A stretch of DNA of 14,828 bases from Oehlia diaphana. Its lineage: Eukaryota > Glomeromycota > Glomeromycetes > Glomerales > Glomeraceae. Under the pieces are notes generated by a model. That model saw only the letters and a list, made by a program, of their open reading frames with translations, was not told the origin of the DNA and did no database searches. The stretch is from the NCBI GenBank assembly GCA_003833135.1, contig QZLH01000071.1:143109-157936 (forward strand), in the 5' to 3' direction. Shown here in pieces: positions 9,348-14,828 of this stretch (position 1 is its first letter; the number at the start of each line of letters is the position of its first letter). The translations under genes were made by a program, and so were the position numbers.

Positions 9348-10169
9348 GATTGATCGTCTCTTTTTATCAATCGAGGTAATTGAGGTAATTGATTATGGAA
9401 TCTCAAGAAAATCTATAAGCTGTGTATCATATGTATTTTGAAATTCCGGAAGGAAATATTATCATTTGTCAGAGAACTTTGTAATTTTAAAACGTCTTGG
9501 AATAATGATTCCGAGATGACTTGCAACACCTTATATAATGTTAAGTATAAACTCTCATCGAAAAGAAAAGAGCAAATCTCCGATAAAATTGAAAATAAAC
9601 ATCAAAAAATTTTTTTTTTTTTTTTTTTTCAAGAAAATTGAAACCGTTTTTCCTTGAAAAAATTTGCTTCAACATAACGTTATCGCGCTACTAGTTTCAA
9701 AAGTTTGAGCATGTCTTTGACTGGATCTCTGAATCGTACCTTTAAAGTGCGCTACTTTTTTTATCCTTACCGTTTACTCTTTAGCTTTTTTTGTATAGTT
9801 TGGTTAACCTGTATTGTTTCAGATTCTTTGACTTATCAATTGCTTTTTACTCAATATTCAAGTTAGATGAACTCTCAATAACAAATAGTAGTGTGCTGTG
9901 TCCAGATTAAATGAGACCACAAAAGAAAAGCTCCTGAAGACCTTACACTTTTTATCAGCCTTTTAAAGGCTTTTCGTTAATAGCTTTACTAAGATCTATA
10001 ATCCTGAAATTTCACTAGATTTCTAGATTACAGACAAAAAAAAGGGTTGAAAGCTTAGTAATAGTTCAAAAAAAAAAAAAGGAACTTTAGTCCTTAAAAA
10101 CAAAAACCGCTGAACAATCGACAATTTATATGTAACACCACAATCGGAAACGGAAATGGCAAAGTTAAC

Positions 10170-10175
10170 CACGTG
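10170..10175. promoter_or_regulatory. CACGTG (E-box-like) motif, TACO1 upstream
   Basis: Palindromic CACGTG, reading TTCACGTGG on the minus strand. A second copy lies at 10356-10361 (ATCACGTGC on the minus strand). Fungal bHLH regulators of the Cbf1/Pho4 type bind TCACGTG cores. Use by this gene pair is inference. Confidence 0.35.
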
Positions 10176-10210
10176 AACGATTGCACAGGCCCCGGCTCAT
10201 TAAAGATCTT

Positions 10211-10250
10211 CAGCCAGAATTAAATGATGCCACCCCTGAAAAAAAGGACG
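10211..10250 (+). repeat. direct repeat copy A upstream of TACO1
   Basis: This 40-bp segment starting CAGCCAGAATTAAATGAT recurs at 10472-10509 with three substitutions and two fewer A residues in its A-run. A weaker third relative starts at about 9902 (CCAGATTAAATGAGACCAC). The start-to-start spacing of A and B is 261 bp. Confidence 0.85.
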
Positions 10251-10471
10251 TGAAGGGATAACAGGGATAAACGGCAGATCTACATAAACATGGGCGTCCT
10301 TAACGTGGGGTGTACAGTACAATATTAACACCCGAGTTTAGGAGTTATGCACTTGCACGTGATAGCGTTGACGTTAACTCCGGCCAGTTCGTACATTAAT
10401 ATCGTACCCCCACTGTACATTAAGGAATCCCCATAAACATATTGTTGATTTTTCCTTTTTTTAAATAATGT

Positions 10472-10509
10472 CAGCCAGAATTAAATGATACTACCCATGA
10501 AAAAGGACG
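10472..10509 (+). repeat. direct repeat copy B upstream of TACO1
   Basis: Second copy of the 10211-10250 segment. It lies about 20 bp before the TATAAAA at 10530 and about 70 bp before the start codon, so it could be a promoter element. It could also be a leftover of a local duplication. Confidence 0.85.
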
Positions 10510-10529
10510 AGTTTAGTTTTTTTCGTTTT

Positions 10530-10536
10530 TATAAAA
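10530..10536 (+). promoter_or_regulatory. TATA-like box of the TACO1-family gene
   Basis: TATAAAA lies 42 bases before the ATG at 10578, followed by a duplicated CAGTTTAATC. The position fits a short 5' leader, but TATA-like words are common in DNA this rich in A and T. Confidence 0.35.
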
Positions 10537-10577
10537 CCAGTTTAATCAGTTTAATCAATTAAATACTTTTTGGATCA

Positions 10578-11930
10578 ATGTTTCATACAACTCGTATCCT
10601 TCTTTCGAGAACTTTGCAATATGGTTCTAATAAAACTTTTCTACCGTTTTCAAATATGGACGTATGCAATATTAATAATGTACAGAAAAGATTTTCAGGA
10701 CATAATAAATGGAGTAAAATTAGACATGTGAAGGGTGTAAAAGATCTTGAACGTGGAATTTTGTTTACGAAACTTTCGAAAGAAATTCAACTTGCGGTAA
10801 AACGTTGGTGTTTCAAGTATTTTTTTTTACATCAAACCATAACCTCATACATGAATAGTATTTTTCTTCATTAATACAATTGATTATTATTTTACTCGAC
10901 GCGATAAGTGGGAGGTTCTGATCCTGGACAAAATGTTCGATTAGCTGCCGCATTGGCAAGTGCCAAAAAGGCACATATGCCTAAGGATAATATAGACAAT
11001 TCAATTAAAAGGGTTTGTATATTTTTATAAGTAAATAGTTCATACTTTTTATGATAAATTGTGTCAAATTATCCGAATTATTTTAATAGGCATTAGGCCA
11101 AACAAAAGCCGAAAGCATCGAGAGCATAACCTATGAAGGATATGGACCTGGTGGAATAGCATTTTTAATGTAATTTACAAAAATTTTTCCAAATTAAATT
11201 ATAGACAGAAGAAGGATTTTTAATACCTAATTTCTTAAATTTTTTATAATAGAGAAACCTTAACAGATAATAAAAATAGGACCGTTAAAGATTTAAAACA
11301 TTTTTTTGCTAAAGCTGGGTACGAGGTGAATCAATTGAAAAACCATTGATTTGATTAGAAGAATATTTGATTAAAAAATAATTATTCTTAATTATTTAAT
11401 TTGGTTTAAAAACTTTTTTTTCAGAGGATCAATGTCAGCCGTATCTTGGATGTTTGATAAAAGAGGTAACCTTATCAGATATAAGCCATCTGGAGTATAA
11501 TTTTATCTTATATTAATAACTTTACTCGTTTAAAAGGTAGTGTTCAGTTTAATCATGGATCAACGCAGGATACTCTTGATAAAATGATGGATAATGCAAT
11601 AGAGATTAATGAAGTTGAAGATATTCAAGAATTAGATGATGATTCATTAGAGGTGATTATTTTTAGTTTTTGAGGAATTTTGTCTGCTTTGACTGATCAA
11701 CTCTCCCCTATTAGATCATATGCCCTTCATCATCTGTTAATGTGATATATGAAGAATTAACAACAAAGTATAATTATGAAGTCATTAGGATGAGTAGTGG
11801 ATACATTCCTACATCAACCATTAAATTAAATGAAGATGATAAAGATTTGATGGAAAAGTTTACAAGATTTATGAATAATTTAAATGATCATGAGGATGTT
11901 ATAAAAGTGCATAACAATGCCGAATTGTAA
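10578..11930 (+). CDS. TACO1: mitochondrial translational activator of TACO1/YebC family
   Basis: Seven exons (10578-10803, 10909-11012, 11090-11169, 11253-11318, 11425-11465, 11537-11652, 11715-11930) give 282 aa, close to the roughly 300 aa of human TACO1. Residues 1-38 are rich in Arg and hydroxylated residues with no acidic residue before Asp28, fitting a mitochondrial presequence; QKR before FSGHNKW suggests processing near 38-39. The family signature [11 protein letters not shown] starts at 40, followed by MPKDNI at 99-104, TYEGYGPGG at 124-132 and VSWMFDKRG near the domain 2/3 boundary. YebC/TACO1 proteins assist translation; human TACO1 supports COX1 synthesis, and bacterial relatives ease ribosome stalling at proline stretches. 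Intron 1 has a weak donor (GTTGGT) and a weak acceptor, but is needed to join LAV-K to the GGSDP segment in frame. If retained, it stops after 98 aa. Confidence 0.93.
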
Positions 11931-12084
11931 AGATAGTTAATTGACACTTCTTGGAATGTTTAATGATTTTTTGAAATAGAAATTAGAGAATTAGCAAATG
12001 TTGCTTTGTGTATTTAATTGATAGTCCATGAATTTAAAACATTATCTATAAGTTTTGAATATTACAGTATGTATAATTTTCAAG

Positions 12085-12090
12085 AATAAA
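12085..12090 (+). terminator. polyadenylation signal AATAAA of the TACO1 gene
   Basis: A canonical AATAAA lies 155 bases past the TACO1 stop codon, in the sense orientation. It is a plausible 3' processing signal, though the motif is not rare in DNA of this composition. Confidence 0.4.
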
Positions 12091-12165
12091 ACTATTTAAA
12101 TTTATATTCATTCTTTACAGATAACTTGTACTCTATACATATTAACGTAATTTAAAGTGGAGTAT

Positions 12166-12236
12166 ATTAGAGAATATGCAATTAGAGAATATGCGATTAG
12201 AGAATGTGCGATTAGAGAATGTGCGTTTAGAGAGTG
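12166..12236 (+). repeat. 15-bp minisatellite, four full units and a partial fifth
   Basis: Units of the form ATTAGAGAATRTGCR start at 12166, 12181, 12196 and 12211; a diverged fifth starts TTTAGAGAGTG at 12226. Units 3 and 4 are identical. It is in the 3' flank of the TACO1 gene and has no coding sense that I can see. Confidence 0.92.
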
Positions 12237-12326
12237 AATTTAGGCAACATATTATTACAAGTAGACAAAAAGAATGAAATAAATCACATGATTAAGATAA
12301 CAAGATAAATATAAAAAGGATCCTTT

Positions 12327-12494
12327 TCATGAAATTTGATGTATACGCACCAATACCATACCTTGACTGACGTAGTGCTGGAGATTTTGGCGGTTGATTA
12401 CATACTCATCTTTATCGAAGAGGTTTAGGATGATCATCTCCGTAGGTGCATATCTTTGACTCGAGCGTAACAGATCATGAAGAACTAAGAAATA
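12327..12494 (-). other. GC-richer open frame of 55 codons, unrecognised
   Basis: The minus-strand frame ends in TGA at 12327-12329 and is open back to 12494. Its centre (about 12345-12470) is clearly richer in G and C than both flanks and translates to a balanced, protein-like stretch such as LNLFDKDEYVINRQ. A GTATGG after CAAG at about 12363 could be a donor site. There is one internal ATG near 12440. It could be an exon or transposon remnant. I do not recognise a family, and chance is possible. Confidence 0.22.
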
Positions 12495-12805
12495 TCATTA
12501 AGTAAATAACAGATCATGATGAACTAAGAGATCATTGGACTAAATTTTCAAGCGTGTAAGCGTTGGATTACATCACTTAACCACTCGGATTTGAGAAATG
12601 TCATTGAACTAAATTTTCAAGCGTATAATATCACTGAAGTATTCGGGTTTGCAACATAACAGATTACGAAATATCATTGAACTAAATTTTCAAGCGTATA
12701 ACCATTCGTTGATTGTAAAGAACAGATCATGAAGTATAATTGAACTAAATTTTCAAGCGTGTAAAGTGTAAACGTTGAATTACATCACTTAACCACTCGG
12801 GTTTG
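12469..12805 (+). repeat. interspersed repeat block with four 29-bp cores
   Basis: The core TTGAACTAAATTTTCAAGCG with its flanks occurs at 12531-12559, 12600-12628, 12673-12701 and 12736-12764 (first copy TTGGACT), 63-73 bp apart. A second word, ATTACATCACTTAACCACTC, occurs within 12561-12593 and 12773-12805, 212 bp apart. AACAGATCATGA-like words occur at about 12470, 12508, 12658 and 12721. The block looks like a decayed higher-order tandem array. Confidence 0.88.
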
Positions 12806-12839
12806 CAAATACAAGACACCCATCAGATATAATTCGAAT

Positions 12840-14640
12840 CACAAAACATGTAAAATGTGTGTATATTTAAAATGAGTGATACGAACTAGGGGATTTAACG
12901 GTGAACTTATAGATATGTTAATATGTTTTCAACATTTAACATTTTGAACATTTGTTTACAAAATTAATTTATTTTCAAATATACTATTACATCATTCAAC
13001 CGCTTAATTTATACAACAGATTAAAAAGAATCTTCCCTCAAAATGTTTATTATTTATTACCGTAGTTATTTTATTTATTTGATTTTTCATTGGTTCATTT
13101 GTTTTAATTATAGATTTGAATTCATAAACCCCTAATTACTTAATAATTATAAATATTATTATAGATTTTAAATCATATTGCATAACTAACAAACACGTTT
13201 ATATCTAAATAATGATGATATTATAAGATTTTAAATCATATTGCATATAACTAAATACTAATTATGATAATTTATTTATACTTTATGATAATTAGTTTAT
13301 AATTTTAATTAATTTAATTAATGTTATTAATTTACTTATTATGGTATCACTATACGACAGTATACGTGCACCACTAAATTATGGATTTACCTAAATTACT
13401 AAATTATGAAATTGTTGAAATTAAAAAATTATTGAAACTAAATTATTAAACTGGGAACTAATCAACTAAAATTAAACTGGGAACTTAAAAAAATTGGAAG
13501 CTAAAATTAATTGGAATTATTTGAATTATTTGAAAATTTTTTTTTAAAAAAAAATAAAGCCATAAAGCCATTTAAAAAAAAAAAAAGTCATTTTAAAAAG
13601 GTCATTTTTTTTTAAAAAAAAACTAAACTAATTACGGTTATCATATGAAAATATTGAAAAATATTTGAAAAATATTTTTTTTAAAAAAAAAAAGATTTTT
13701 TTTAACCCTTTTTTTTTTTTTACCAACTTTTTTTTTAAATCAACTAAACTTAAATAAATATTTTTTCAAAATTTTCAAAATTTTCAAAAAAAAATTATTT
13801 TATTTAAAAAATATGTTATTTAAAATATTAAAAAAAAAAAAATTTAAAATTTTTAAAATTTCACATGATTCACGCGTTTTTCTTGCATTTAATTTTACCT
13901 TTTTTTTACTAAACTACATTTTTTTTTTTATTACTAAAAAATTATTTTTTTTAAAATTATATATATATATATTTTTTTTTTCTTCAATTATTTTATTATT
14001 ATTTTTTTTTTCATTACCTTGTTATATTTTCACACGAAAAATTCGAAAAATTCGAAAATTAATCAAAAATTGATCATTCAATTAAAAAATAAAAAAAAAA
14101 ATAAATTTTTGTTTATATTAAAGTAAATCACGTAATTTAAAAAAAAAAACGTCAATGAATGGGAAACATAAATAAGATTCAAATTAAATATATATATTAT
14201 ATATTGTATTATATATATATATATATAATATATGTTTATATACTTTTTTTTTATTTTTTATTCATCCTCTTCGACATTTTTGATAGTTGATCTTTTTTTA
14301 ATTTTAAAATTCTTTTTCCGAAACAAAAAAAAAAAAAAAAAATAAATTTTTTTCATTTAAAATTTTTTTTATGTTAATAATGATACAACATAAATTAAAA
14401 TAAATAAATTAAAATAAACACATGGGAAAATGGAAAATTATAACTGTATGAACTGTATGAAGTTATATGTACAGAATGCATAGTATGTATGTATTTATGT
14501 ATCTATGTACAACCTGTACAATGTACACCAGTACAATACTTAAAATTATTTTTTTTTTAAAAAAAAAAAAAATCAATCAAATGTAAATCCCCACGCACAA
14601 CACAACAATAATAAACCAAACATAAACATACAATTCATTT
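12840..14640. other. AT-rich, homopolymer-dense DNA without genes
   Basis: No coding region is supported here. Holdings include a 21-bp direct repeat (13164-13184 and 13227-13247, GATTTTAAATCATATTGCAT plus A), a 15-bp repeat ATTAAACTGGGAACT at 13445-13459 and 13471-13485, many A and T runs of 8-19 bases, and a TA microsatellite at 14188-14233. The open frame at 13813-14073 is almost only Phe, Ile, Leu and Lys and is a composition artefact. Confidence 0.7.
14188..14233. repeat. TA-rich microsatellite
   Basis: An interrupted (TA)n tract that can fold on itself, in a gene-free region. Confidence 0.85.
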
Positions 14641-14641
14641 T

Positions 14642-14644
<3 letters not shown>

Positions 14645-14690
<46 letters not shown>
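14645..14690. repeat. poly(T)-poly(A) perfect inverted repeat
   Basis: Twenty-seven T are followed directly by nineteen A, giving a 19-bp perfectly self-complementary pair. It is followed by CCGTGCCCCCT at 14691-14701 and another 19 A residues before the copied segment. Such runs are hard to sequence and assemble. Confidence 0.85.
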
Positions 14691-14708
14691 CCGTGCCCCC
14701 TAAAAAAA

Positions 14709-14828
14709 AAAAAAAAAAAAGGTTAAAAAGTAGAAAAGATGAAAATTGCAGTCTATCATACTTGCTGTACGAGTTTAACTGCATGTGCTAATCGAATGAG
14801 CCCATTGATCGGAATTGTGCTTTAGTCT
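14709..14828. repeat. copy 2 of the 120-bp exact repeat, cut by the window end
   Basis: Identical to 7332-7451 over 12 A plus 108 bases, same orientation, and ending exactly at the window edge. Homology begins inside an A-run. It could start a second copy of the SR gene 3' flank, or be an assembly duplicate. Confidence 0.95.

Larger units (their letters stand above)
9348..10577. promoter_or_regulatory. shared upstream region of the divergent SR and TACO1 genes
   Basis: The two genes are transcribed away from each other from this 1.2 kb region. It contains two CACGTG hexamers (10170-10175 and 10356-10361), a near-perfect 38-40-bp direct repeat, and a TATAAAA at 10530-10536, 42 bases before the TACO1 start codon. 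10100-10440 is visibly less AT-rich than the rest. Two small plus-strand frames (9438-9641 and 9711-9866) show no recognisable domain and are not called as genes. Confidence 0.5.

Noticed and set aside
9438..9641. 67-aa plus-strand frame
   Set aside because: No recognisable domain; its end runs into a poly(T) tract coding for Phe, and it overlaps the likely SR promoter.
9711..9866. 51-aa plus-strand frame with a hydrophobic stretch (LLFSFFCIVWLTCIV)
   Set aside because: T-rich DNA readily gives hydrophobic frames. No promoter, homologue or codon signal was seen, so it is not called, though a small membrane peptide cannot be excluded.
13813..14073. 86-codon plus-strand frame, looks like a membrane protein
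   Set aside because: Nearly all Phe, Ile, Leu and Lys from poly(T)/poly(A) DNA. No charged pattern, domain or gene context.
14645..14828. Processed retrocopy of the SR mRNA at the window end
   Set aside because: The A-run lies on the side opposite to that expected for a poly(A) tail of the minus-strand SR transcript, and only 3' flank sequence is visible.

Overview
The window reads as nuclear DNA of an AT-rich, intron-rich early-diverging fungus. A Glomeromycotina (arbuscular mycorrhizal) genome such as Rhizophagus is the best guess. That rests on many short introns (mostly 62-106 nt, GTAAGT/GTAAAT donors and TAG/CAG acceptors), very AT-rich intergenic DNA dense in homopolymers, small DNA transposon remnants, and eukaryotic gene families. 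The species cannot be fixed from sequence alone. No rRNA, tRNA, CRISPR array or prokaryotic operon was seen.

Three protein genes can be rebuilt exon by exon, with every junction keeping frame. (1) Minus strand, 2383-6176: a 20-exon ASCC1 homologue of about 752 aa. It carries five tandem KH domains, where the ASCC1 members I know have one, followed by a 2H phosphoesterase (AKAP7/ASCC1-type) domain with both HxT motifs. (2) Minus strand, 7552-9347: a 5-exon SR-type splicing factor of 375 aa with an RRM, a His/Asn-rich spacer, a CCHC zinc knuckle and an Arg/Asp/Tyr- then Ser-Pro-rich tail (RSZ/SRSF7-like). (3) Plus strand, 10578-11930: a 7-exon mitochondrial TACO1/YebC-family gene of 282 aa. Genes 2 and 3 are divergent and share a 1.2 kb upstream region holding CACGTG motifs and a direct repeat. 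Two genes act on RNA and one on mitochondrial translation, but I see no reason to treat them as one functional system.

Around the genes: 1-2380 is AT-rich DNA with a possible Tc1-like end, an 80-codon open stretch, and a 175-bp hAT-like MITE with perfect 8-bp target duplications (1959-2149). 6403-7110 is a pogo/Tigger-like element with 26-bp termini including the flanking TA, probably with a second related element nested inside. 12166-12236 is a 15-bp minisatellite, and 12469-12805 holds interspersed repeats of a second family. 13000-14720 is low-complexity A/T DNA. The last 120 bases (14709-14828) copy 7332-7451 exactly and run off the window edge, so a segmental duplication or an assembly duplicate should be considered.

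The most notable observation is the multi-KH ASCC1 gene. Its repeat modules are three-exon cassettes with locked intron positions, and KH2 is a clear hybrid of a KH3-type 5' half and a KH1-type 3' half, as one unequal crossover would produce.
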